A DNA stretch of 64,000 nt from Schizochytrium sp. TIO01 (lineage: Eukaryota; Sar; Bigyra; Thraustochytrida; Thraustochytriidae). The notes under the pieces are model-generated. The model was not told the DNA's origin, did no database searches, and was given only the letters and a program-made list of their open reading frames with translations. Where the stretch lies: NCBI GenBank assembly GCA_004764695.1, contig SMSO01000031.1:4015048-4079047 (forward strand). The letters are read 5' to 3'. Position numbers and translations under genes: made by a program. Of this stretch, positions 23,537 to 36,659 are shown piece by piece. Position 1 is the stretch's first letter. Each line of letters starts with the position of its first letter.

Positions 23537-24318
23537 CCCCCCGTACTTTGTAGCGCATGCCCCCAACAGAACACATTTTCCACCCAAGAACAGCAATATT
23601 GCTCCACGCACAAAGAAATAAAACTCCTAATTTATTTGTGCGCCTCGATGAACTACGCGAATAGCTCTAGAGAAAAACCTACTCACATCCGCCCGTTTCA
23701 CGTCACCACCTGCGGCTCCCTACCCCATCCTTGTTTGTGCCAGGTATCTCTACTTCGTCGCGCTGCCTTCCTTCCCTCCCTGTTGGTGTCTCCCAGTGGC
23801 GGCCTCTTCGGCAGCCTCGGGTCAAGGCTCCGGCCAGACCCCCTCTCAGCTAGCTCAGAAGACGAGGTCATATTATATATAAAGCGCGCCCGCGGTGGTC
23901 AGAGCAGGCAGCGCTTGCGAGCTCCTACGTGAAGCGAGCGAGCACGCAAGTCCGTCTTGCGGCGCGCCTCTGCTGCGGCGCAGTCTGCTCCGGGTCTCTC
24001 TCTCTTCGTGTCTGCCCCGCATGGTCTCGCAGCTGGCGGTCTGCGTGCATTCTGCATGCACGCCGGAGTCATATCTACCCCACCGATCGAAGCTTTACAC
24101 AGTTTGAGAATCCGTGTCTCTCTCTCTTTCTCCCGCTGCCCATGGAAAACAAAAACAAAATAAGAAAGACAAAAGACAAAAGACAAACACTCAAACAGCC
24201 CAAGAGTGAACTAACTAACTAACTAACTAACACACAGAGCAGAGGCAGAAGAGAAATCGAGGCCTAAGGCAGGCGCCGCGGCTCGCGGCCTGCCTCCTCG
24301 CGATGGACGTCCATGAGG

Positions 24319-24350
24319 GAGGATGGATGGATGGATGGATGGATGGATGC
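24319..24350. repeat. (GGAT)n microsatellite
   Basis: About seven GGAT units lie inside a GC-rich island, followed by GCATG/ATGCC-rich DNA. Confidence 0.9.
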
Positions 24351-25294
24351 CCATGCCTCGATGGCGCATGGCCCATGCATGACGCATGCCATCGATGGCG
24401 GTGCCGCTGCGGATGCCACAGTCACGCCTCCCTTGCGCCGCATCCGAGCCGCATCAGGTGATGCGGCCTCTGCTCGCAGGGCTCTCTTTCGCCTCGACTG
24501 GCAGGTTTGCCGCTCCTTGCACACTCGACGCCCAGAGCCGCCCATGCGGCGGCGCCGCCGCCATCGACCATCGCGGCATGCGAGGCGAGGCGCTCCGGAC
24601 CGCCCATGAGCGCATGCTCAGCTGGCGTGCGCATGCATCAGCGGATGCGCGATCGATGCCGTGGATGAATGAGTGAGTGAGTGAATGAATGAATGAACGA
24701 ATGGATGGATCGCAAGGCCGATGACCGGATCGCCATGCCGCGGCGCCCAATGCGGCGGCGGTCTGGGCAGGCCTGGCAGCGGGCGGCGGCGGGAGCGCCG
24801 CGCAGGCCGTGCTGGCGCCGCCCGTGGAGGACGCAGACGCCGTGGCGCCCAAGGCGGCGCCCTCGCGCGGCGCTGTTCCGCGACGTCGCGGCGTCCACCG
24901 TGAGGAGCGAGCTGCGGGCGCTTCGCGAGGCCCTGCAATCCTTCTCCCTTCTGCTAGGCGATGCCGCCCTCCTCCAGGCGCTCCCGCACCTCCCGCACCT
25001 CGCAGGCCGCCCCCTCCTCGCTGCTCCTCACAAGCCCCGCCTCGGCTGCAGCGGCCGGCGCCGCGCGGCCTTGGGGCGCTGCGTCGCGCGCGAAAGAGGC
25101 CTCGGGGATGAAGGAGGTCTGCCTCTGCTAGGCCAGCTGACAAACTGACTGCTTGATGAGCCTACGCTATTGCGTTAGCCTCGACTAGGAGGTCCTCACG
25201 ACCCCGAAGGACGAGGGATCTGTAGCAGGGACCATCTACCCTAATCTCTAGCCCCTCTTCTTTCAACTGAGTTTTGCCACTATAATCGATTGAG

Positions 25295-25372
25295 GAATGA
25301 ATGAATGAATGAATGAATGAATGAATGAATGAATGAATGAATGAATGAATCGATGAATGCATGAATCGGTGT
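25295..25372. repeat. (TGAA)n microsatellite
   Basis: About 14 TGAA units, degrading into CGATGAATGCATGAATCG. Confidence 0.9.
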
Positions 25373-25852
25373 ATCGATGAGTCTCAGTGATGGTGCTACT
25401 ACTGCTATATCGCGCGATGCACTTGTGTATTGTGCATAGTAGCAAGGGCGCTGGTGTTTGTGTTTGTTTATTTATTTGCTTGCCCTCGCTGTGGCGGGGT
25501 CAGGCCCATCGCAAAGGTCGCTCGCCTGCTGCGTCGTCTGCGTCGTCTGCAGCGTGCGTGGGCCGCTCACCTCCGCGGGTGTCTGAGTTTGACCTGTCTG
25601 TGATGCTGGATTGACGCATCACTCCCGAGTCGCTCCGTCAACTGGCTCGAGTTGTTCTGACGCTCGCTCGCTCAATCAATCAATCCCTCCCTCCCTCCGT
25701 CCATGCGCTGCCTTCTCCCATTTCTGTGTCACGATGCACTCTGCTGCTTCGGGATGTACCAGAAGCTACGGTGGCACTGCGGCTGCGGGCCCGCCCCCCT
25801 GAATCCAACAGGCGCTTCCCGTCGCTCAACCCCTTCGCTCGACGGCTCCTCT

Positions 25853-25853
25853 C

Positions 25854-25903
<50 letters not shown>
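25853..25903. repeat. (GCTT)n microsatellite
   Basis: About 12 GCTT units followed by a GTCTGCCTGTTTG degenerate end. Confidence 0.9.
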
Positions 25904-26049
25904 CTGCCTGTTTGTTTGTTATTACTTACTTACCCATGCGCCCATTTGTCTTTTGCTTGCCTGTTACGTCTGCTTCTCCCCTCCTTGTTGTCTATCTCCT
26001 ACAGTATCATCGCCTTCCGTGCATCTATCTATCTATACCTGTCTACACA

Positions 26050-26137
26050 TTTATTTGTTTATTTATTTATTTATTTATTTGTTTGTTTGTTTGTTTGTTT
26101 GTTTGTTTATCTATCTATCTATCTATCTATCTATCAA
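26050..26137. repeat. (TTTA)n-(GTTT)n-(ATCT)n compound microsatellite
   Basis: Three different four-base units succeed one another without a break, each differing from its neighbour by simple substitution. Confidence 0.9.
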
Positions 26138-28705
26138 TCATATGATCGCGACCCCGGAGCCGCAGGCATAACCCTCGCGGAGCAGTGGCCTTCGACTGCG
26201 GGGCAGCTGACTTGGCTTGGCCTGGCTTGGCGCGAGAGCACGGATGCCGCGATCCCGTTCGTGGATGAGCGAGTGAGCGAATGAACGGATGGATGCTGCA
26301 TGCCTCGATTCCACCCATGCGTGCATGCCTGCATCCGCGCGGCGCGGATGCATCGGCCGCAGCCAATCCATGCGCGCTCGCTCCGTGGCTGCATGCGCCT
26401 GGGCCGCAGGCCCGAGCGTATGGGCGCCTGAGCCCGACTCAGAGGCGACCTCCGCTGCATGCAGCCCAGCCAGGCCGGTCTGCCTCGATGAGGCGGGGCC
26501 ATGGACGAGGATCCGGGCATCCCTCCATCCATGCCTGCGTGTCTGCCTGCCGGCCTGCATGAATGAATGAACGAATGAATCGGCGCGCCTCGCCTGCTCG
26601 AGCGGGAAGAGCCGCGGCGATTGCCTGCTCCATCATGCCTCCTGGAGCTTGCTTGCCTGCTCGCCGGGGCCCTTCCCTGCTGCTCGCCCTCTCCGAGGTC
26701 ACGCCCAGGGCGAGGGTCGAGGGCGAGGGGTCACGCAGGGGTCGTGCGTGGTGTACAAGCACGCCAAGGCGGACGTGGAGGGCGCCGCAGAGAGCGAGGA
26801 CGTGGGCTCGAGAGGGGAGGCGCTGCCGCCGCCGCGCTAGGCCTCCGCTATTGCGCGGTAGGGCTTTCTTTGGGGTTGTAGGAAATGTCGTAGCTGGGTT
26901 CCTAGCGAAAAGTTTTTTGTTTTTGTTTTTTCACTAAATTCTCTCTTTCTTCTGCTGGTGATGGCGAGAATAAGAATTCAATGTATTATTTTTTAAAGAC
27001 GTTATTATCGTTTTGTAGGTTCACTGGGAAGACAATGGTGTCCGGAGACAAAGAGTGGGAATGAAATAACTGACTACACGGACAGGGCCAGCCAGCAAGG
27101 AGCTCTTCGATGAAGAGCGAGTTTTCGTTTACTCACAAGACAGAATAAAAAACAGAAAAGAAGTTTTTATGTTGTCAGAGTAAAACGACGAAAAGGCAGT
27201 CGAACAAAAACTCTGTTTGCACAGCAGCAGACACGAAAGTAAGAGACAGATAAAATAATGAATTAAAGAAAGTATTTATGAAGATAAAATTGATCTCTCG
27301 TCGGAAAATTGAAAAACTTACTTATGACATTTATTTAAAAAAATAATAAAATAAAAAAGTTCCCACGCACGCTAACAACACGAAACGAGATTTGAGAGCG
27401 CCTAACTTGGGAGGACAGCACCTGCTACTCACTCACCAATCTCTCTCAATCTCTCTCTCTTCATTAGCGCGTGAATCGCGTGGGCCAAAGAACCACAACC
27501 AAGAATGGTACATCCAAAAGGAAACCTCAGATGAACAGAGGCCCTAAGTGCCACCAGAGTCCGTGAAAATCGTGAGGACGACCGCTCCAAAAACCAAGAA
27601 CCGGTGCCGAGTCGAGATCTTCTTTCAATTGAAGAGATCGTGAGACTTATCCGTTCAATTGAAACCTGGGACGGACACGTGTGGCAGGAAGGGGGCATTG
27701 CTGGCAGCCTGACCCCCGAAATTGGAAATCGCTGTGGGAATACATCCACAGTTACACATGATAGGTCAAGTTGGACCTGAATCACTATAAATGTGTTTTG
27801 TGGGAATTGGTGGAGCCCTGATACACCAAACTGTGGGAGGGCTCATCTGGGATGCATTGAACTCACTGCCTTTGGAGGGAGCGAGAAAGAGTTGGTTTGC
27901 CCTCGGCGATAAATCCAAGTTGTTCCTTAATTTATTTACAAACAGTCGAACTATCATTGGTGTAAGCGATTTCTCCTCTGTAGTTCTTCTTCCTCTTTCC
28001 TTCTGCCTCTTCTTCATATTCTGTTTTTCCATTCTATGTCTGCGAGGGCGTTCTCCTTCTTTCTTTTATTTCTTTCTCTGTTTTTGTTAATCTGCATTTT
28101 CCCTTCAGCCTCAACGGATCGTTTTAGCTTCATTCTTGCTTCGATGGATGGCCCCTGTTTCCCTCTTGATCTCCAGCTCAGCCTTGACATTCTACAAGAC
28201 CTCGCCCTTCTGAGAGAGATAGAGAGATGCCTTTTCGCCATCTATATCCTCCCCAGGTCAGATGCTCGAGGGGCTCGCCGCCGCCGCCTTGGCCTCTTCC
28301 TCCGTCCTTCTCCATGCCATGCCATGCCTTGCGGTCTCCTCCACTCTTCTTCTTCTTCATCATCATCATGATCATCATCTTCTTCTTCTTCTTCTTCTTC
28401 TTCTGCCTCTTCTGAAGAACAGTCCTTCAGTCCTCCTTCAGTCCTTCTCCCCTCTGTGGCGGCCTTTTCAAGCCCAACTGAGCCTCGTCTTTCTACGGAA
28501 CAGCCTGCGCTAATATCCTGGTCTCCCCGCCTGGCAGTAGCTGTGGTCCCCCTTAGGCGCTTTGCGGGCCGCGCCTTTGCGAGTCTGGAGCGAGCGCGCC
28601 CACCGACGCCCGAAGCCCTCGCGACGGCAGCCTGGCCGGCAGCAGGCAGCAGGCAGCAGGCAGGCAGGCAGGCGGGCGTGCGCGTGCGCGTGGCGGCGAT
28701 GCCTG

Positions 28706-28778
28706 CACGCATGGATGCATGGATGCATGGATGCATGCCTAGATGGATGGATGGATGGATGGATGGATGGATGGATGG
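28706..28778. repeat. (GCATGGAT)n then (ATGG)n array
   Basis: An 8-bp unit (CATGGATG-type, about four copies, self-complementary GCATGC words) passes into about nine ATGG units. Confidence 0.9.
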
Positions 28779-29362
28779 GTCCATGGCGCTCCGCAAGACG
28801 ATGGGGGCTACAGCGACACAGTCCCAACAGAGCAGGCAGGCAGGCAGGCCTGCTTCCGCTTCCCCGCTGAGGTCTCCCGGCGCCTGCGTGCTGCACAGGC
28901 CTCCGCCGCCGCCGCGCATGCCCCATGCGCGGCATGCCACAGCGTCCACGGCCGCCGCGATGATCATTGGCGCATCGATCTTGGTCTCTTCATCATCGCG
29001 CCATCGGCGGAGTGCGTGCGCGGCTGCGCTCTTAGAACCGACAAGCGGCCCATCCGCTGCGTCTCAGGACCCGAACCCGCACCCCGCCAGAGCTGCCTCC
29101 GCGCCGTGCCTCTGCCAACGCCCGAGAGACCGCGAGAGCGGGGCGGATGAAGCTTCGCTCCCGTGCCATGGGAGAGGCAGAGATGGATGCGGATGCTGCG
29201 ATGGATGCTTTCTTTCGCGCCTTCGCGCCTTCGCTCTTCCTCTCTGATCACAGGCATCGCCGCCATCCATCCACTCCGCCGACTGTGGGTCGCGGGCTCC
29301 TCGCCGGGGCTCCACGCTGCGGCGGCCGCGCGCGAGGCCTCCGCGGGGGCCAGGCCGGCGGG

Positions 29363-29491
29363 CAGGCAGGCAGGCAGGCAGGCAGGCAGCGAGAGCAGCG
29401 AGAGCTCAATCGCCCTATTCGATCGATAATAATCAATCATTTAGTCAGTCAGTCAGTCAGTCAGTCAATCAATCAATCAATCAATCAATCT
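29363..29491. repeat. (GGCA)n, then (GTCA)n-(ATCA)n arrays
   Basis: GGCA units at about 29363-29390; after some 50 bp of unique sequence, GTCA units and AATC units at about 29442-29491. Confidence 0.85.
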
Positions 29492-29591
29492 GTCAATTAA
29501 ATCAGTCAATTAATCAGTGCATCGCTATTTGTGGTAAAAAGGAGGTCTCTCAGTACCTACGCGTATAACGCACGTATCCATAACGATCGAC

Positions 29592-29698
29592 CAACTGACT
29601 GACTGACTGACTGACTAACTGACTGAGTGAGAGAGTGAGAGAGAGAGAGTGAGTTGGTGAATCAATCTATCTATCTATTCATTTCTCTATTGATTGGT

Positions 29699-29727
<29 letters not shown>
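29592..29727. repeat. (GACT)n, GA-rich and (GTCT)n arrays
   Basis: GACT units at about 29595-29626, GAGA/GAGT repeats to about 29655, TCTA units at about 29665, and GTCT units at about 29699-29726. Confidence 0.85.
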
Positions 29728-29729
<2 letters not shown>

Positions 29730-30189
29730 AAGGGCGACTGGGCCTCGAATAGGAGATGCCTAGGCAGGGCGCCTCTTAACGGCTGTCTAGGTGAAATGCC
29801 AACTGCTGTGTAACTGTTCCTATTTCTTACCGGCGGAGTTGGTATATAGGGCTTTTGGTACACCCAGGAGGAGGAAGGAGGGAGGGAAGAAGGAAAGAAG
29901 GGAAGTAAAAGAAAGAAAGTGAGTAAAAGAAAGAAAGGACGATTTTCTCTCTCATTGACTGATTGACTGATTGATTGATTTCTTATTTTCCTAGCTAGAC
30001 TGATCGATCGATCGCGCGCTGGAGAGAAGCGGCGGCAGGCGGCCTGGAGGCTACGTTGAGGGCCGGGAAGGGGCCCTGCAGCCTGCGTGCCTGCGTGCCT
30101 GCGTGCCTAGGTCCAGCAGCCTCGTGGGCGAGTGAACGAGAGTTTACTTTCTTCTTTCACTTCTTCTGCGCTTTTCGTCAAGAGATCAT

Positions 30190-30261
30190 ATTAATTAATT
30201 AGTAAATTAATTAATTAATTAATTAATTAATTAATTTACTTAGTTAGTTAGTTAGTCAGTC
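30190..30261. repeat. (AATT)n-(TTAG)n microsatellite
   Basis: Self-complementary AATT units at about 30191-30235, then TTAG units; the AATT part could extrude as a hairpin. Confidence 0.85.
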
Positions 30262-31736
30262 ATTCTCTTTCATTCTATTGGAGTCTGAAACCTCTTGGCA
30301 CAGATTGAAAGAATGAATACATTTGGCCCTACTCTATGAGAAATCCTGTCGATGAATATATGTTTGTATACAGTATACGCGCATTTATACTTATTCTCCA
30401 GTCCTTTTGTTTATTCATTAAAATTAACTTTTTTGTTATTTTTTTTGTTTGGTTGGTCGATTGCTTAGCCATTTCTTTAGAGCCGCGAAGAGGGCGGGCG
30501 AAAACCCAGAACTGAGACGGAGGGCACTGAGGGGAAAGAGGCGCTTTTTCCCCTTCCCTCTCCTCCTCTTTTCTTCTTTTGTCTCTTTTTTCTTCCGCGA
30601 CGACTTGGGCAATTTAATTTACATATATATACTGACTGTATTTCTTTCTTTTTTGTTTCAAACTCACTAAACCTGCACAGAAGCAGAAAAGAAAATCAAG
30701 CTAAGCTAGAGGCGCGGCGACGAATCAGAGCGAACCAAAGTACACGCGGCGGGGAAACAGAGACGCGGCCGAGGCCCGCGCCCTTTGGACACGCGTAAAC
30801 GCGGGAATCCGGCGCTGCTGCCTCTTTCTTCAGCCCTTCTTCGGCGTCGCAGCGACGTTGCTTTCTTTGGGCACATCTCGAGGCCTAAAAATATGAACGA
30901 GCTTGGACAAGCGAGGAATAAAGAAATGCCTAGAGTTTAGTGTAGATGACACACCTATCTGTGTGGAGCTTTCGCTGTTGGGCTTTCTTCTTCAGAGTCC
31001 AACACTCGCCTCCTTATTATTTATTTTTCAATTAAAATCTTTATTTTAAAAAAAAAAAAAAAAAATCTTTTTTCTTTTCTTTTTCCTTTCCTTTTCCTTT
31101 TCTTTTTTCCATCATTCTTCTTCTGCTGTTCGCTGCTTCTTCATTCAAGCTGCTTGGTGCTTCTGTTTCCTGCTGCCTCGCCTCCCTTGCTCGCCTTGCC
31201 TGCCAGCTTCGAGAAGGCCCCAATCCAGCCGAGGCTCTTCAGCTCGCGCGCAACGCCCGGCTTGAACGCCAAAGCTCGCGCTCAGATCGAGCATCTGGCA
31301 TTTATTATTTTGCTGTACTTTTCATATTTTTTCAATCACAATAAAAAATTAATTCATTAAAAAAAACAGAATACTTCTTTTTACCAGAGCACTTCAAAAC
31401 AGCAGATGTTCCTAATGGAGCGTAGCATCACCTACCCACCTTCTTGCTCTACTTGTACCTACCTCTGCCTTACAGAGTGCTTGCTTCCTCTTAATCACCT
31501 CTGTTTCGTGGCATCGATTAACTATAACTCTCGAAGATCGGCGCTCTTCTGCCGAATGAGGCGCTCCGCGTCTTGAAAACGGCCACGAGGCGTTGCCTTC
31601 CACGCCCTCTTCGTCTTCGTCTTCTTCTTCTTCTTCTTCCCCGGCGCTGTCTGTCTGTCTTTCTGTCTGTGCCCATCTGATTGCTTCTGCATTTCGCTTC
31701 AACAACCATCGATTGATTGATAAACCCATCTCTCGT

Positions 31737-31737
<1 letters not shown>

Positions 31738-31772
<35 letters not shown>
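31738..31772. repeat. (CT)n dinucleotide tract
   Basis: About 16 CT units within a longer pyrimidine-rich stretch. Confidence 0.9.
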
Positions 31773-31774
<2 letters not shown>

Positions 31775-32760
31775 TCTCTGTCTTTGTCTTTGTGTGCGCT
31801 TTCATTCGTGGAAATCGAAGCGAGGGCTTCTCGTATCTAGATCTCTCTTTCGCTTCTTACAGGGGTGAGCGAAAGTAAGCAGGCATACGTAGCTAGCTAG
31901 CTATGGCCAGCTATGGCCAGCTCTGCCTGTACGTGCCTGGAGAGGCATGTTTTCTGCGTGGTTTGCAGCCCTTTCTGCGATCGAAGGTTTCCGAGAGACC
32001 CTTCTCCTGGTTTTCTTTCGGCTGCCTAAAAGAATCTCTCTGTCTACGTAAATTGAAAAAAGAAAAGAAGAAACTGCAGTGCCGTGCGTAACACATATGT
32101 TTAAAAGAGAAGAAGCATCGTCGCCGATCGATAAGTTCTTTCCTCTTGAAAACGCAGATTCTCTCCACTTCCTTCAGAGAAAGAGCGCCATCACGACTTC
32201 TTCTTCGACTTCTTGTTGTTGTTGCTGTTCTTGCTGCTGACGATTGCGATCCTCTTAGGACAAACAGAACTAACTGACTGCTCCTCAAGCTTCTCCGCCA
32301 ATCTGATCGATGGTTGCGGTTGTTTGTTGGATATTCACAGACAACTGACCAAGAATGGTAAGAATGGGTCTTTGAAAGCTCCTCCTCAAAACCAAAACAA
32401 GACAGAGATTGGATTTCTTGTTCTTTTTCACGCTCTAAACTCTGGTGAATGAATGAATGAATGAATGCTGCTTTGGAGTTTTTGACTGATGAGAAAGAAG
32501 AGGTAGTAAGTAGAGCATGGTTTCGATGGATGTAAATCTCGGTGGCGATCTCGCTCGATCTGAGGGCGGCTGAGTTGAACTTTTTACATCACATGGAGCG
32601 AGACGTTTGCTTCTCTAGAGCACGATGCCGTGAGGGCAGAAGAGCCTCGAGCACTTGCCACAACTCGCTCTCTGCATTTGCGGCGCCGGCATTGATTGTA
32701 TCGTGACCGTGCCATTCATTTTCTTCCTGTGCGCGAGAGGATAATTATCTATCTTTTCCC

Positions 32761-32835
32761 TTCTCTTCTCTTCTCTTCTCTTCTCTTCTCTTCTCTTCTC
32801 TTCTCTTCTCTTCTCTTCTCTTCTCTTCTCTTCTC
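32761..32835. repeat. (TTCTC)n pentanucleotide array
   Basis: About 15 uninterrupted TTCTC units, all pyrimidine on this strand, followed about 25 bp later by a (GATA)n run at 32860-32884. Confidence 0.95.
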
Positions 32836-34208
32836 CTGTTGTACTCCAAGTTAAAATATAGATAGATAGATAGATAGATAGATATGCGTGTTTTAATTGA
32901 GGACCCTTTTATGAACCATGAAAAAGGCGCCAACCTCCATTCAATTGAAAATATTTTTATTTTTATTTTTACTTTTCTATTATGTACACCAGACCATAGT
33001 CTTTTCTTTTCTTTACCTTTCCTTTCCTTTCAAAGTTTGAGACGAAGGTAATAAGAGCGAAAAGGCGGAGAGAAAATAAGAAAGACGAGAGATGGAATCC
33101 TCCTAGCGGGTAGTAGGAGTGTCTGCTGCGGTATACGCGCGTCCTCTGCTGTCGAGGGGACACCACTTAAACCCGGCAGTTCCTACTCGCTCACTCACCA
33201 ATACACTCGGTCGGCCAGAGAAAACGCCCTGAAGCCGCCCCTTCCGCCAAGCGGCAGCGCCCTTCGGGCCAGGAGCCGCGGCCCCCTCAAGGCAGCGGGA
33301 AGAGCCCTCCCTTCGCCACCGCTGCCGATCGTCCGGGCGATATCGGGCTAAATTCCACAAGAAAACAATCAAAGGTGCATTCTTGTTGTACATATTCTCT
33401 CGCTTTTCTTCGCAGAACAGCACGTTTCTCTCCTTCTTTACTTACTTTTTGACATTAAGTAAAAAGAAAAGAAAAAAAAGAAGAACTCTTTGAATTAAAA
33501 TTGCTTTGAAGCTGTTTTTTAATGAATTATATTTTCACTTATTATAGTTGAAACAACAATAACAAAGAAGAAAAAGAAAAGAAAAGAAAGAAAATGGAAA
33601 AAGCTCTCTTCTGCAAATGATAGACGGAATAAATACAACACAACATCAGCTTTTCGTTCCGATTTTCATGTCAGAGTCTGCTTTTCGAGACGGCCTGTAG
33701 GCATGTATGTATTGATGTTGAAGAAAGGCAGCTAGTTGTCTTCTCGGTAGAGCTAGCTCGCTCGCCCTGAAAAGAACCCAGGTGCAACCTTGCATCGATG
33801 GTCTTGTAAAATATCCTACAGCGACTTCTTGCAGGACCAGGAATGAATGAATGAATGAATTGCCGTCAGTTGTCAGTTGATAAATTAATCAGTTAGACAG
33901 TTTGCTGCTTTGCTAGTCTTTAGGAAAACAAAAAACAAAAGGCAAGCTTGCAAGGCCTTACTTGCCATCCTATGTCCTTGTTCTGGGGGACTTAAATCGA
34001 AGCGCGGAGGAGACCAGAGGAGTGGGATGTGATATGTATGATCAGACAGAGCCTCAGCTCAATCAACACGAAAGAAACCGCCACTGATTTGTACTCATCG
34101 TCGTCCACCTTTGAGCTTCTTCAACCACCAACACCATCGATCGCTCCACCGGTCGGTTTCCTGCTTTTTCCCATCACTGACCCACTGAAAACGAAAACAA
34201 CTTTACAA

Positions 34209-34282
34209 ATAAATAAATAAATGAATAAATGATTGAATGAATGAATGAATGAATGAATAAATGAATGAATAAATGAATGAAT
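34209..34282. repeat. (AAAT)n/(GAAT)n array
   Basis: AAAT units mix with GAAT units across about 70 bp. Confidence 0.9.
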
Positions 34283-34542
34283 AGAAGTGATTCTTTTTAT
34301 ATATTAATTTGTTTATTTCTCCATCCGGCCGACTTTGTTTGGCATCCATGCATGCATGCATCCATGCCAAAATTCTACTCTCGACCTGCGTGCTCTTCGG
34401 TCTTCTGGCCATGCAACGCAACGCTGCCTGAAGAGGTGAGTGACCGGCAGGAGCTGCGTCTGTCAAGACGATGCGACTGTGCAATGAAGAAAGAATCAAC
34501 TAACCAAACTCGTCGTTGTCCCTCATTCATCACTTATTTCCA

Positions 34543-34762
34543 CAAACAAACAAACAAACAAACAAACAAACTGACAGACTGAGCTCTTTCTCCGTGTGCT
34601 TCCGCGCGTTCTTCACGATCGTCGAGAGAAAGAAAAGCTAAAGCAGCCACGAAAAGAAACGAAACAAAGCGAGTGCAGATTGAGGAACAAGAAGAAAAAA
34701 GTACCTCATATCTCAACCACAACAACGGCGAGAAAGAACATCATCATCGTCGTCGTCAGGAA

Positions 34763-34797
<35 letters not shown>

Positions 34798-34805
34798 ACA
34801 GCAAG
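34543..34805. repeat. (AAAC)n and (AACAGC)n arrays
   Basis: AAAC units at about 34543-34570, then unique sequence, then AACAGC/CAACAG repeats at about 34761-34805. The second would encode poly-Gln/Asn-Ser if translated, but it lies in no supported gene. Confidence 0.8.
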
Positions 34806-35825
34806 ATCAACAACAACAGTAAGAAGGACAAGTGCAAGAAGGACAAGTGCAAGAAGGTCATCGAGGAGGTCATCCTCGAGGCCATCGCTGTAGGGAAGGT
34901 CTCATTTGCACAGTCCATCTCGTTCCATTGGCCTGCTCGTGGAGACCGACCACCTGCTCCTGCTCCTGCTCCTGCTCGTGCTCGCCCACGTCGACGACGT
35001 CTGCACGCACCGGCAGGGATTGCACGGCGGTGGACCGCGGTTAACGCATCCATTGCTCAGCTGATCGATCGATCCATCCATCCATCCATCCATCGCTTGA
35101 GACGTTGGCGCATTGGCGCATTGACGCATCGAGCGATTCGAGCGCCCCAGGCAAGCAAGAAAAGCGATTTCGAGGTCCACGGCGCCCTCCAGGGACCCTC
35201 GCAGACCCGCTAGGCTGCGCAGGCGGCGGCAGGCGAGCGCGGCGGGGCGTGCGGCGCGCGGGCGCTCGCGGCAGCCGCTTGCCCGGAGGTCGCGGAGGCC
35301 GGAATCGAGGTCTCCTCGCGGATTCCGCGGCAGCAAACGACTAACTCAGGAGCAGCAGCGGCAGCAAGAGCAGCTCGAGCCCATTTCCTCGCGCCCAGGC
35401 CGGGAGCGGCAAGAGGCGTGCGTGCTTGCGAGAGGCGAGAGGCGAGGCGGGGCGAGGCGACGCAAGGCGAGGCGACGCAGCGGCCCTCCGGCCGTGCCGC
35501 CCGCCACCCGCGGCGGCCTCGCGGCGGGTCAGCCAGATCTGCGGCAGTCCATTCGCCCATCCAGCGCTCGCAAACCTCGATTTGAATTCTTCTGCCGCGG
35601 TCGTCGAAAACCTCCATTCGCGCGGGCGAGGGAGTGCATCCCGCCGGCCGTCAGTCATCCAGGCAGGCAGCAGGCAAGCAGGCAGCAGGCAGGCAGGCAC
35701 CCGCGCGCCCGGGAGCGAGCGCCGTCGTCATCATCCCGCCTGCCGTATCATTCATCCATCCATCCATCCAGCTGCCGCAGCGCTTGCTCGCTCGCACGGC
35801 ATCGATCGATCATCCGGGCATCGCT

Positions 35826-35861
35826 CGCTCATCCATCCATCCATCCATCCATCCATCCATT
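35826..35861. repeat. (ATCC)n microsatellite
   Basis: About eight ATCC units; similar short runs lie at about 35073-35094 and 35752-35770 in the same GC-rich island. Confidence 0.9.
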
Positions 35862-36659
35862 GCGGGCAGCCGCCATCCGTCGCAAGGTAAGTCAGGAACC
35901 AGCGGCCTCTCCGCCGCGCCCGCGAGCGCGCGCGAGGAGGCCGCTCCTCGAGGAGGACCTCAGACAGACAGAGAGAGAGAAGAGCTGCTAGCTAGCTAGG
36001 CAGCTAAGGAGGGGAGAAGCGGCGCTGCTTGGCGACTGCTTCGAGGCGTTCGCAGGAGGGAGGCGGCGCTGTTTGGGAGAGAAGCGCCACAGCGGTGAGA
36101 GGGGCACTGAGGGGGCCTGGCAGAGGCAGAGGGGACAGAGGGGGGGTGCGGGAGGTTTCCGGAGAGGGGCAGGCTGCACGTCCTGCGAGGAGCGCAAAAT
36201 GCCTAGCTGCGCGCAAATGACCTGCTGTGGGGAAGGAAGTTCCTTCTGGCTGTGAGGAGAGTCACCCCGCAGCGGGGTGCAGTGGGACGCGCCAGGAAGT
36301 TCGGGCCTGGGGGGAACAGCGTTTTATTTGTTTGTTTCTTTCTTTGTTTGTTTCTTTTTGTTTTGTTTTCTTTTTTCTTTTTTTGCTTTGAGGAGGTTTC
36401 TTTCTTTCTTTCTTTCTTCTTTTCTTCTATCTCCATTGGTTCTGGTATCTATAGATAATTTTGTTTTCTCTCTCTCGTGCACGAGAAGAGAAGACAAGAC
36501 CCAAGAAACGCGAGCTCTGCTGGTGCTGCTGGTGCTGCTTCGTCAAGCTGTCTTCGTCTCGTTGCTCAGGTTTGCGGAACCAGCGATATCGACTGGCGGG
36601 AGGAATCAACGCGTGGAAACTACCGTCTATCTCTTCTATCTATCTCTCTTCTTCTTTTC

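Noticed and set aside
24454-25148. Arg/Ala-rich ORF of about 229 codons (-) and opposite frames
   Set aside because: Composition-driven open frames in GC-rich DNA; includes translated TGAA/GGAT arrays; no family resemblance.
28242-29247. Long ORFs on both strands (about 240 and 263 codons) in a GC-rich island
   Set aside because: Several frames on both strands are open together, peptides are repeat translations ([16 protein letters not shown]), and no domain is visible; lack of stops follows from GC-rich composition.
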